From: Candidatus Paraprevotella stercoravium
GTDB lineage: Bacteria; Bacteroidota; Bacteroidia; Bacteroidales; Bacteroidaceae
DNA length: 64,000 nt
Direction: 5' to 3'
NCBI GenBank assembly: GCA_944320795.1
Contig: CALUIU010000005.1
Span: 1-64,000, forward strand
Translations under genes and position numbers: made by a program
Part shown: positions 1 to 9,300 of the stretch, piece after piece
Position numbering within the stretch: position 1 is the stretch's first letter
Layout: each line of letters opens with the position of its first letter
Notes under the pieces: model-generated
Databases searched by the model: none
What the model was told of the DNA's origin: nothing
What the model saw: only the letters and a program-made list of their open reading frames with translations

Positions 1-36
1 ACTGCACACCCGTGGGAGAGTAGGTAGCCGCCACTT
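1..36 (+). rRNA. rrf: 5S ribosomal RNA, 3' end (partial)
   Basis: The first bases match the conserved 3' end of Bacteroidales 5S rRNA, including the GTGGGAGAGTAGGT segment followed by GCCGCCA. The rest of the gene, and presumably a whole rRNA operon, lies to the left of the window. A strong terminator follows directly. Confidence 0.88.
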
Positions 37-45
37 TTACAGATG

Positions 46-83
46 AATCCCTTCAGAGAGCAATCTCCGGAGGGATTTTTTTG
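46..83 (+). terminator. rRNA operon terminator
   Basis: An inverted repeat (AATCCCTTC pairing with GGAGGGATT, extended inward with one mismatch) is followed by a run of seven T. It lies just after the 5S end and fits an intrinsic terminator of the rRNA operon. Confidence 0.85.
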
Positions 84-230
84 TATCTGCTACCTTAATG
101 TTTTTCTCATTATTTGTTGCTTCTTATGAATCCTACTGGAGGATAGATATAAAACCAGAAGCTTTTTGCTTACGGAAAGAATTTGTCTGATGGAACTGTC
201 TTAACAGGTAGAATACAGAGAAGAAAATAA

Positions 231-265
231 AAAGAGTTGTATTGCATATCGCAATACAACTCTTT
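231..265 (-). terminator. terminator of tRNA-Lys
   Basis: A perfect 15-bp stem (AAAGAGTTGTATTGC with its complement) has a 5-nt loop and T-rich flanks on both sides. It lies directly downstream of the minus-strand tRNA-Lys. Positions 84-230 show no gene or other signal. Confidence 0.8.
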
Positions 266-269
266 TTTG

Positions 270-342
270 TGATTCGCTTGGGGTTCGAACCCAAGACCCC
301 AACATTAAAAGTGTTGTGCTCTACCTGCTGAGCTAGCGAATC
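270..342 (-). tRNA. tRNA-Lys (anticodon TTT)
   Basis: On the minus strand a 73-nt cloverleaf can be drawn. The acceptor stem GATTCGC pairs with GCGAATC and has discriminator A, the D-arm contains GCTCAGCAGGTAGAGC, the anticodon arm is CAACA-CTTTTAA-TGTTG (anticodon TTT), and the T-arm contains GGTTCGAACCC. No CCA is encoded, as is usual in this phylum. Confidence 0.96.
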
Positions 343-486
343 ATCCTATTTGCTTTTTGCGATTGCAAAGATACGTTTATTTTTTGATACATACAAATTT
401 TTAGTCTCTTTTTCTTTTAAAGATATTTTTATCATAGAGTTTTTTTATCTCTAAGAGGAATACCAATTCAGTTTTTTCCTTTTTAC

Positions 487-494
487 TATCTTTG
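487..494 (+). promoter_or_regulatory. promoter -7 element before the GH20 pseudogene
   Basis: TATCTTTG matches the Bacteroides -7 consensus TAnnTTTG exactly, 36 nt before the ATG at 530. The -33 region is only a T-run without a clean TTTG. Confidence 0.45.
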
Positions 495-529
495 CTTTAT
501 ATTATAAATACTAATACCCAAAAACAATA

Positions 530-1425
530 ATGTGGAATAATAACTTTAGAAGACTTGCTGATTCGTTTATTGGCGGAAAAGGTTTTGCAAAATCAATTCG
601 CATTTGTTTGTTAGGTCTTGCGGTTTGTGGTGTATCAGAGCTTTGTGCTGACCAGAAAGTAAATCTGACTCCGCTTCCCAAGAACATTCAGGTTCGGGAG
701 GGTGTTTTGTCATTGCCTTCTGGTTTTGAAGTTAACATTTATCAGTTAGGTGATTCCGTGGTTGATGAAATAGACCACTTTATAGAGGCGTTGGAGGCAT
801 CCTCTGGAATTTCAGTATCCAAGATCTCCGGTAGTAAGAATACTTTATTGAAGGTCCGTTTGAATCCTGAGATTTTGAACCCAGAAGGATATATTTTGAG
901 AATTACTGATTCTGGTATCTTGGTAGAAGCATTATGTACGGACGGTTTTTTTATGCATTCCAAACTATAAAAAAAATGCTTCCGGCAAATGTGATGGCTT
1001 GAGTAAAAGATCGAAACGTGACATCCTATACGTTACCTTTAATGCAGATAACAGATGAACCCAGATTTGGTTATCGAGGTTTTATGCTTGATGTGGCCCG
1101 TCACTTTTTTGATGTGGATGAGGTGAAACGAGTTATGGATATGATGGCCTGCTATAAGATGAATAAGTTACATCTGCATCTTTCAGATGATCAGGGATTC
1201 CGTGTGGAGATCACTAAGTATCCGAGACTGAATACCATTGGCAGTATCCGCGATGATTCCTATAGTACAGATTTTGGAGGTTCCGGGAAACGTCTGAGAT
1301 TCTGGAAATGCTTGGATGTATTCCGGTTTTCTATGGATATGGAGAGGTTAATGATGTATTTGTTTATTGTCCATGAGAAAGAGCTTTTCTGTTCTGTAGC
1401 TGAATGCTGGGACAAGATTGCATAA
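530..1425 (+). pseudogene. broken GH20 beta-N-acetylhexosaminidase
   Basis: Two frames together encode the front of a glycoside hydrolase family 20 protein. Positions 530-970 give a signal peptide and the GH20 N-terminal domain. The homology to GFFYALQT then shifts frame at a run of seven T (946-952). In the new frame an in-frame TGA follows at 1000-1002, and the catalytic-barrel start (FGYRGFMLDVARHFF, then LHLSDDQGF) is read up to about 1290. After GSGK the sequence no longer aligns in frame. Another frame gives weak similarity to residues about 437-470 of the intact relative at 6364-9939, suggesting an internal deletion plus a shift. The catalytic Asp-Glu region is absent, so the gene cannot make an active enzyme. 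The T-run shift alone could be a sequencing error, but the stop and the truncation argue for true decay. Confidence 0.88.
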
Positions 1426-1481
1426 TGATTTTAAGAGTGTTCAAAAGAGACTAATAAAGAGGTACATTGTATATAAATAAA

Positions 1482-1512
1482 AAAGAACTATATCCAAACG
1501 ATATAGTTCTTT
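1482..1512 (-). terminator. terminator of tRNA-Leu
   Basis: A stem AAAGAACTATAT with its perfect complement and an 8-nt loop, followed by T-rich sequence on the minus strand, lies just downstream of the minus-strand tRNA-Leu. Confidence 0.8.
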
Positions 1513-1519
1513 TTCTGCG

Positions 1520-1601
1520 TGCGCCTGATAGGACTCGAACCTACACGCCGCAAAGCACCAGATCCTAAGTCTGGCGTGTCTACCAATTTCACCACAGGCG
1601 C
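1520..1601 (-). tRNA. tRNA-Leu (anticodon TAG)
   Basis: An 82-nt class II tRNA on the minus strand. The acceptor stem GCGCCTG pairs with CAGGCGC and has discriminator A. The anticodon arm CCAGA-CTTAGGA-TCTGG places TAG at positions 34-36. A long variable arm is present, typical of tRNA-Leu, and the T-arm contains GGTTCGAGTCC. Confidence 0.95.
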
Positions 1602-1632
1602 AGGATTGTGACACAAAGGTAGCGCTTTTTTT

Positions 1633-2670
1633 TTATTCTACAAACTTTTGTGATAAAAAACTGCGGGCAGTTTCAATCAGGGTGTCTTTGTTTCGTTTCA
1701 GGTCCTCAAGACTCATGTTTACCTGAATATCCGGTTCTATACCGAACTCAATCTGTTGCATGTCTGCATCATACATAGGGCATGCCGAGAAGCGCACCAA
1801 CCATCCGTTTGGCATTTCTGAAGTGAAAGGCATGCCTGATCCTCCGCCGGTTTTATCTCCCATAATGGTTGCCTGAGGGCATACCTTCATATTGCGTACA
1901 AAAGTGTTTGTCGAACTGTAGCAAGAACGGTTTGCAAGGACAACAACCGGTTTCTGCCATCGCAGTCCGTTGGCTGGTTCTATAAACTCTGCCTCCGGAG
2001 TGGAAAAATCGGAGTGCCCTGTTCCGCTTTTGTGCGCGATATAACCCACAAGTCTTTTTTCATTTGTAAAGTAACCGGCCAATTTGGTGGCATTCGTCAG
2101 GTTGCCGCCACCATTGTTACGTACGTCCAGAATCATGCCATTGCATGTTTTCAGTTCGTTCATCATAGCAGTGATATTGCCGTCGCCTATGGCTGAACTG
2201 AAGCTTTCGTAATATACGTAAGCAATGTTGTCTTCCAATATGCGATATTTCAGTCCAGAGGCTATTTTGTAGTCGGTGCCCAGATAAAGTTTGTGGACAC
2301 TATCATTAAAGTTCGCCGGATAGTCCTCGTGCCAGCTCCAGTTGCGTCCTATATCTTCACTGCTATAAAGGTTTACATGTCCGTCTTTCAGTTCGCTTAG
2401 CATATCACAGCATACCTCAAACAGTTGCTGTTGGGTCATGTAATTGTTGACGCGTGGACGGTATACGGCATAGATAGAGTCCCAATCCAGTCCATACACT
2501 TCTTTCTTGTAATCGAAAAAACAATAGTTCCGGTCCATGCATTTCCAAAGAGCATCAAAGTTTCCTGTCGGGTCGTTTTGATATGTTTCTTCACGGATAC
2601 AGCTTGAGCTACAAGTCAAAAATATGAGTAACAACAGGAGATGTCCGGAAAAGATATTCTTGAGTTTCAT
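1633..2670 (-). CDS. S41 family peptidase, lipoprotein
   Basis: A 345-residue protein with an N-terminal hydrophobic segment and lipobox cysteine (Cys20 or Cys24), so probably anchored in the envelope. The C-terminal part is the tail-specific/tricorn-like S41 protease fold: LDVRNNGGGN (about 181-190) is the conserved core strand, NRSCYSSTN (about 247-255) carries the likely nucleophile Ser252, and GDKTGGGSG (about 271-279) follows. A full PDZ domain is not obvious. It lies 8 nt downstream of the DUF3316-like gene on the same strand, so it is probably the last gene of the parC operon. The substrate is unknown. Confidence 0.9.
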   Translation of the reverse strand: MKLKNIFSGHLLLLLIFLTCSSSCIREETYQNDPTGNFDALWKCMDRNYCFFDYKKEVYGLDWDSIYAVYRPRVNNYMTQQQLFEVCCDMLSELKDGHVNLYSSEDIGRNWSWHEDYPANFNDSVHKLYLGTDYKIASGLKYRILEDNIAYVYYESFSSAIGDGNITAMMNELKTCNGMILDVRNNGGGNLTNATKLAGYFTNEKRLVGYIAHKSGTGHSDFSTPEAEFIEPANGLRWQKPVVVLANRSCYSSTNTFVRNMKVCPQATIMGDKTGGGSGMPFTSEMPNGWLVRFSACPMYDADMQQIEFGIEPDIQVNMSLEDLKRNKDTLIETARSFLSQKFVE

Positions 2671-2678
2671 AAATATGA

Positions 2679-3545
2679 TCAGAAATTGGGGATATTATTA
2701 TTGGGGTAATCTTTCCGTTTCAGGAAATAAAAGTCCTTGACATACCCGATCAGGAAAGAATGCCGGTAGGAATGGTTCTTGATACCGTTTACCCGGCTTT
2801 GCTCAATATCACATCCATAGCCTATGCGAAAAGTAAAGCCTTTGATTGGAAAGTCCAAGGTCAGTGACTGGTAGCACGTAGGTGCATTTCCTGGGTGAAT
2901 GAATCGGATATTATGGTCGTAATTACCTAAAGTGAAGATCTCGTAGTATGATTGATTATAATTGGGTGAAAACATCATACCGCAGAAGGGCAAATCAATC
3001 TGGTATCGGATTTGGAATGGTTGCTTTCTGATATAAAACGGATAAGCAGCTATACCGGATGCATATAGCCCGGTCTGTGCCAGAGCCTGTGCCGGATTGT
3101 TGCTGTTGCGTGTGTTGTATATGCCGCCGGCACGGACCTGAAGTCCTCCTCCTGCGAATAATTGTAGTGTAGATATTTTCCATGAATAGTGCCAGCCTAT
3201 TTTATAGGACAAGGTACCTGATAAGGTGTTACTGCTTTTTGAGGGGTTTTGAGAAAATCCCAGATAGGCTTCCGTTTTTTGCTGAGTGGTTATGCGTCCG
3301 TCGAGCCAGTGTGTGGGACGGAATTTTTCGTGTACGATATTGCCTTGTTTCCCTTGGTATTCAAAAGGAGACAGATAGGTATCTAACTGGTTCAGATGTC
3401 CGAAACCGAATAAAGTGCTGTGTGTCGTGTAACGGTTTAAGTCTGTTTGTGCCTTTGCGGATACAGTATAGAGCAGTCCCCAAAGACAAAGTGTCTTGAG
3501 GACTGTACTACGACTAATTTTCGTTATTATCGGTTGTTTCTTCAT
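2679..3545 (-). CDS. DUF3316-like envelope protein
   Basis: The open frame reaches 3566, but the ATG at 3543-3545 (MKKQPII) is preferred because it gives a basic N-terminus and signal peptide ending near KAQ. The mature part is rich in aromatic and alternating hydrophobic residues, as in outer-membrane or periplasmic beta proteins. It resembles the DUF3316 family of Bacteroidales, whose role is unknown. The start overlaps the 3' end of parC by about 30 nt, so translation may be coupled. A trans-envelope pore role is only a guess. Confidence 0.72.
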   Translation of the reverse strand: MKKQPIITKISRSTVLKTLCLWGLLYTVSAKAQTDLNRYTTHSTLFGFGHLNQLDTYLSPFEYQGKQGNIVHEKFRPTHWLDGRITTQQKTEAYLGFSQNPSKSSNTLSGTLSYKIGWHYSWKISTLQLFAGGGLQVRAGGIYNTRNSNNPAQALAQTGLYASGIAAYPFYIRKQPFQIRYQIDLPFCGMMFSPNYNQSYYEIFTLGNYDHNIRFIHPGNAPTCYQSLTLDFPIKGFTFRIGYGCDIEQSRVNGIKNHSYRHSFLIGYVKDFYFLKRKDYPNNNIPNF

Positions 3546-6186
3546 AATCTGTCTCTGAAAGGTCAAATAGCATTTGTCCGATTGGCGAATTCTGATCCGG
3601 TTCGGCTTCTTTGGTTTCTTCTGCTGCTATTTCCGGAGCAGGCTGTGGTAGTTCTTCAATGGTATCAATCGTCCAGGTAGTGATTCGTTTTCCTTTGGCT
3701 TTGTAGCTTTTCAGACCGATAAATTCGTTAGCGTCTACCATAATCGGATCGCGGAACTGGTCGTTGCCCCCCAAAGTAACCTTCAGCTGTGGGGCCGGTG
3801 AGTCGGTCAGCAGAATGAGACGTGTGTTTTTGTTTTCGCCCAAATAGCTGATTGGTTTGGCTGATGACTCAAATGTAAATCGTTTGATGTACGGCAGTCC
3901 CTGCTGATCGGCATCAAACAGACAGGCGCACCAGACCTTTTCCGGAGCGAATTTTTCAATACGCATGATATTCTGCTCATAATGATTGTTCACGTCGAAA
4001 TTCGTGGTATAGAATTGTCCATTATCCAAAATGACCAGAATCTGATCATCACTCATAAATTCGCCCAAATAATCACCCCGCTCATCATAGTTCAAACGGT
4101 TCACATCGTGATCGAACCATACTTTGCGTCCGCCTAAAGTAGAACCGCCGCGGCTCTTCAGTCCGATGCGTTGCACTTCCAGTTTGGTCAGTAAGTTTCC
4201 GATACTCTGTTTGCCTTTGATATTGATTTCACTGAAATCACGGTCAAAGAAAATTTTCTTCAGCTTAGGTATCGGTTTAAGTGTTACTTTGATCACCTCG
4301 GCCTCTCCGTTCGGATTAGCTGTAAAGTAGGCAATGCGTGAACCCGGTTTTCCTTGAGTGATGTCATATTCTCGGTCGCGTGTGGCTGAGGTTATGTAGA
4401 AGCGTTTGATGTAGAAACTACCGTTTTTGCCGTCGCGATATACCACGTTGTAGATTGTACGCTTGTCATTTTTCTTGAAGATAGCCACATGGATGATTTC
4501 GGCCTTCCGTTTTTCCCTCTTGCTCTTTTCGGTTTCGCCTACGAAGACTTTTTCGCTGTTACGGATCACCTTGTAAGTTCCATCGCGGTAAAACAGAATC
4601 ACATCATCTATATCCGAGCAGTTGGCCACGAACTCATCCTTTTTCAATGAAGTACCGATAAAGCCGTCCTCACGGTTGATGTACAGCTTTTCGTTGGCCT
4701 CTACCACTTTTGCGGCAACAATGGTGTCGAAGTTTCGCAGTTCGGTGCGGCGCTGATGTGTCGCTCCGTATTTCTCTTTCAGGAAGCGGAACCAGTTGGC
4801 TGTCACCTCGGTCAGATTATTCAGGTCGCGGTCAATTGCGGCAATTTCTTCCTGCATACGGGCAATGGCCTGGTCGGCTTTGTCCTTGTTGAATTTGAGG
4901 ATGCGGGCCATTTTGATTTCCATGAGTCGCAGAATATCATCTTTGGTAACCTCACGGATCATTTTGGGATAAAATGGAGTAAGCCGTTCGTCAATATGTT
5001 CACAGGCAGCATCCATGTCTTTAGCCTGCTCAAACTGACGGTCCTTATAAATACGCTCTTCGATGAAGATTTTTTCAAGAGATGCGAAATGCAGGCTTTC
5101 GGTAAGCTCTCCTCTTTTTATGAGCAGTTCCTTACGGATCAAGTCTTTGGTGTTGTCTACCGAACGTTTGAGAACTTCGCTCACACTCAGGAAACAAGGT
5201 TTCTGATTTTCGATGACGCAACAATTCGGAGAGATGCTTACTTCGCAGTCGGTAAAGGCATATAAGGCGTCCAGAGTCTTGTCTGAGCTGACTCCCGGAG
5301 TGAGATGCACTAAGATTTCCACTTCTGCCGCTGTATTATCCTCTACTTTGCGTACCTTGATTTTTCCCTTTTCGATGGCTTTCAGTATGGAATCGATGAG
5401 CGAAGTGGTGGTTTTTCCATAAGGAATCTCGGTAATGGCCAGTGTCTTGTTGTCTATTTTATTGATCTTGGCACGTACTTTTACCATACCACCACGCTGT
5501 CCGTCATTGTATTTGCTTACATCAATGCTACCGCCAGTCTGAAAATCGGGGTAGAGTTGAAACTCTTCGCCATGCAGATAGCTGACAGCGGCATCACAGA
5601 TTTCATTCAAGTTGTGTGGCAGGATCTTGGAGGACAGACCTACGGCAATACCTTCCACGCCCTGGGCTAAAAGCAAAGGGAATTTAACCGGGAGGGTGAT
5701 GGGCTCCTTGTTGCGTCCGTCGTAAGAAAGTTTCCATTCTGTAGTTTTGGGATTAAAGACTACGTCCAAGGCAAATTTGGAAAGGCGTGCTTCGATATAA
5801 CGGGGAGCGGCAGCAGAGTCTCCCGTGAGGATATTACCCCAGTTTCCCTGGCAGTCAATGAGCAAATCTTTTTGTCCGAGCTGTACCAAAGCATCACCGA
5901 TAGAGGCATCGCCATGCGGATGAAACTGCATGGTATGCCCTACAATGTTGGCTACTTTGTTGTATCGTCCGTCGTCCATGCGCTTCATGGAATGCAGAAT
6001 GCGTCGCTGCACTGGTTTGAAACCATCAATGATATGCGGCACGGCACGTTCCAAAATCACATAGGAGGCATAGTCCAGAAACCAGTTCTGGTACATGCCA
6101 CTTAAGTGATGCTTTACGTTTTCGTCGTCTTTTGCTGCGGGTTTATAGTCAGAATGTTCTTCTATTTCTGTCGTATCTTTGCTCAT
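3514..6186 (-). CDS. parC: DNA topoisomerase IV subunit A
   Basis: An 890-residue type IIA topoisomerase breakage-reunion subunit. The N-terminal half has the conserved DGFKPVQRRIL segment (about 54-64) and HTMQFHPHGDASI (about 84-96), and AAPRYIEARLS puts the DNA-linking tyrosine at Tyr130. The C-terminal half forms the DNA-wrapping repeats (for example RGGSTLGGRKVWFD), ending in an acidic tail. Length and the divergent C-terminal domain fit ParC of Bacteroidetes better than GyrA. With ParE it decatenates daughter chromosomes. Two smaller envelope genes follow on the same strand. Confidence 0.92.
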   Translation of the reverse strand: MSKDTTEIEEHSDYKPAAKDDENVKHHLSGMYQNWFLDYASYVILERAVPHIIDGFKPVQRRILHSMKRMDDGRYNKVANIVGHTMQFHPHGDASIGDALVQLGQKDLLIDCQGNWGNILTGDSAAAPRYIEARLSKFALDVVFNPKTTEWKLSYDGRNKEPITLPVKFPLLLAQGVEGIAVGLSSKILPHNLNEICDAAVSYLHGEEFQLYPDFQTGGSIDVSKYNDGQRGGMVKVRAKINKIDNKTLAITEIPYGKTTTSLIDSILKAIEKGKIKVRKVEDNTAAEVEILVHLTPGVSSDKTLDALYAFTDCEVSISPNCCVIENQKPCFLSVSEVLKRSVDNTKDLIRKELLIKRGELTESLHFASLEKIFIEERIYKDRQFEQAKDMDAACEHIDERLTPFYPKMIREVTKDDILRLMEIKMARILKFNKDKADQAIARMQEEIAAIDRDLNNLTEVTANWFRFLKEKYGATHQRRTELRNFDTIVAAKVVEANEKLYINREDGFIGTSLKKDEFVANCSDIDDVILFYRDGTYKVIRNSEKVFVGETEKSKREKRKAEIIHVAIFKKNDKRTIYNVVYRDGKNGSFYIKRFYITSATRDREYDITQGKPGSRIAYFTANPNGEAEVIKVTLKPIPKLKKIFFDRDFSEINIKGKQSIGNLLTKLEVQRIGLKSRGGSTLGGRKVWFDHDVNRLNYDERGDYLGEFMSDDQILVILDNGQFYTTNFDVNNHYEQNIMRIEKFAPEKVWCACLFDADQQGLPYIKRFTFESSAKPISYLGENKNTRLILLTDSPAPQLKVTLGGNDQFRDPIMVDANEFIGLKSYKAKGKRITTWTIDTIEELPQPAPEIAAEETKEAEPDQNSPIGQMLFDLSETDYEETTDNNEN

Positions 6187-6224
6187 GAGTACTCCTTAAT
6201 TCGGTGGTTTATAAACAATTGTTA

Positions 6225-6232
6225 CAAAAATA
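6225..6232 (-). promoter_or_regulatory. promoter -7 element of parC
   Basis: On the minus strand the sequence reads TATTTTTG, an exact match to TAnnTTTG, 38 nt before the parC ATG. No clear TTTG -33 element was found. Confidence 0.45.
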
Positions 6233-6303
6233 CGAAAAAAAAGTGAGATAGAAATCACTATATATTGAAAATGTTGACCCGAAAATCTAAAAGCGGTATA
6301 AAC

Positions 6304-6344
6304 AATGTGAGCGTATGCCTGTGACAAGGACATACGCTCACATT
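6304..6344 (-). terminator. terminator of the GH20 gene
   Basis: A 14-bp perfect inverted repeat (AATGTGAGCGTATG and complement) with a 13-nt loop lies 20 nt downstream of the minus-strand hexosaminidase stop and upstream of parC. The T-tract is modest. Confidence 0.7.
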
Positions 6345-6363
6345 TTAAGGATAAGTTTTTTCT

Positions 6364-9300
6364 TTATTTAATCACAACTTTTTTGCCTTGTTGAATATAA
6401 ACTCCATGTTGAGGGTGTAATACACGTCGTCCGGTCAGATCGTAGAAAGCGGTATTATCTTCTGATACGGCTTCAATCTGATCTATATTGGTTGTAATTA
6501 CCTTTTCGTCAGTTTGAATCAGGTTCCAGATTGAGGCGCCCCAACTTTTAGGTTTCAGGATAATATTATTGAAGGCGTCAGGGTTGGTGTACCAACTGTA
6601 TTGTCCGGTTGGTTCTATGATGGCAATGCCTTTGTTTGACTGGTCGGTGCTGATCTCTTCCAAAGTCCATTTCTTAATGCCGCCAGTACTATTGTTTACT
6701 TTAATGGCCTGTTCTTCGGCAGATGAAATGGTATAAGCCGGATTATCCGTCGCTTTGTTGTAAATCATAACTGTTCCGTCTTTTTGTTTCTTGAAGTACC
6801 ACAAGAAACCATCCAAACCCGAAACCAGATTTTTCGGTACTACATAAATTGTATTGGCAAAGGCATAGTAGTTCGTGAAATATGCATTCTGTATCTGATA
6901 GTAGTACTCTTCCGAAATACCATCAAGCAGGCTCTTTCTCGGCATTTCCATGAATCTGTTGTAGAGTGCTACATATTCTTTATAAGTTTCCTCGGAGATG
7001 AGTCCTTCGTCTTTCAGGGTATTTTGGGCTGGAGAAATAAGATCATTTTTGAGGAAAATTATTGCCTCTTCGGTCGGTTCGCCGTAATCTCCAGTCAACG
7101 GAGTTTCTGCGATACGGTTACATTTGTAAACCAATCCTTCCAACTGTTTTCTAAAATCCGTTACTTCGACCAGATACCAAGTGCTTGCACTACACAATTT
7201 GGGCTCATTCTTTACCATAACAAAACCACTTCCAGTTCCTGTAAGGCGTTTTACAGCTCCGGTTGCTGCATCAGAATAACCAGCAACGGTAGAAATTGTT
7301 ACTGTACCCGGAATAAAGGTATAAGTTCCGTTGGCTATAGTTGCTTTGTCAATACGTACTACCGTACCGTTCGCGTCACTTAAAGAAGCATTGGCATTGA
7401 AAGTGTTCATTTGGACTTGTTTGCCGGAACCGTAGTTTGCCATGACGTAGTTGCCGTCTTTCTGTTCAAAATACCATAATTCTTCAGGTTCGGTTTGCGG
7501 AGTGTAGTGGATGCGGATCTGGTCACCATCCTGATACATGCTAGAACCGGCGTATTGCTGTTTATAATAAGTTGATGCTGAAATCAACTGATAGACTTTT
7601 CCAGCCTGTGGCATTTGGATAGCACCTTTTTTGTAATTCTCAGTAGCTTCTTTTAAAGCAGCAATATTAGTTTCGTCGGTCGTTTCTGAAGCCTTGATAT
7701 AAGCCGTATTCAGAGCATCATGCAGATCGGCGGAAGGATAACCGACACCACCACGTACAGCCTGATCCAGGATGTCCTTGGCATCTTTCAGGGCCTGTTC
7801 GTTTTCGTCCAGTTCTTCTGGTGTAAAGTAATGTTTGGCATAATTCAGTCCTTTCTGTTCGAATGTAGCCGCATGGGTCTGCAGACGGCGCAGGAAACTG
7901 CTCCAGTCTTTGTTGCTGTTTGGGAGCCAGGCTATTTCAGACAGTGCCAAAAGACGTGGAAGCAATTGATATTCCAATTCAATACTGTCGTTACAAGTCT
8001 CAGTCCACATATTGGCCTGTACACCCATCGCAAAATCTTCACGGCCAGACAATGGTGAGAGAGGATTCAGATTGTATACGCTTTCTAAGGATACGACTTT
8101 GGTTTCACTCCATCCTCCGAAATACGGTTCGTCTACAGTAGTCTTGTCGGGGCCAACCTGCATCATGTCCAGATACAGATTAGAATGAGGAGTCGCAATG
8201 CTCTTCAGCCCTTTATTGGCAGCTTCGCTCATTTTGTCGATACTGTTCCATGCCATGACAACTGGTTTGACAATGTTGCTTTCGTGCCAGTGTGACAACA
8301 GTTCGTCCCATACAACAATATCCTTGTTGTATTTCTCTTTTACATATACCCCCAGTTCTTCAACCAGCCAAGACTGCAGTTCCTGAACACCAGCCAGTCC
8401 TTCTTCCTGTACACGTCTCAAACAATCGGCGTTGGTGCTCCATTGTGTAGTCGGACATTCATCTCCACCGAAGTGAATATATGGGTAAGGGAAGATGCCG
8501 GCAAGGTTGTCTAAGATGCATTTCAGAAAATCGATAACTTCGTCATTTCCAATGTTCAGAACATCTTGGGAGATACCACTGTCTAAGCGAACAGAATATT
8601 TTTTAGTCGGATCACAACTTAATTCCGGATAAGCAGTAACGGCTGCTACCATATGTCCCGGGAAGTCTACTTCCGGAAGGATCTCAATATAACGTTCCTT
8701 TGCATAAGCTACAATTTCTTTCAGGTCATCTTGTGTATACCACATTCCACGACCATATTCAGTGTCATCAAAGAACTTGCCGCTGCCATCGCCCGGGCTT
8801 ACGAATGATCCGCTTCGGATACTTCCGATTTCGGTCAGTTTGGGATATTCCGGAATTTCAATACGCCAGCCCTGATCATCAGTCAAATGCCAGTGCAGGA
8901 TATTCAGTTTGTAAGTTGCCATCAGGTCTATGACGCGCTTGACTTCTTCTTTACTGAAGAAGTGACGGGCGATATCCAACATGAAGCCACGATAACCCAG
9001 ATGAGGCTTGTCTACTATACTCAGGAAAGGTACTTCCCAAGCAATGTTCTCGACTTTAGCCTTTCCATAAATTTCACGAGGCATCATTTGTTTCAGAGTC
9101 TGCAAGGCATAGAAGAAACCGGCACCAGTAGAAGCCTTGATCGTAATCCGGTCATCTTCTACCTGTAAATTATAGGCCTCTTTGTCCATCTTTTCATCAA
9201 ACAGCAAGTTGATGGCCTGTGCTTCACTGCTACCCGTGCTTTCTTTAACCGTCAGTTCTATGCCGGAGACTGTTTTCAGCTGTTCTGCAAACGCATGAGC

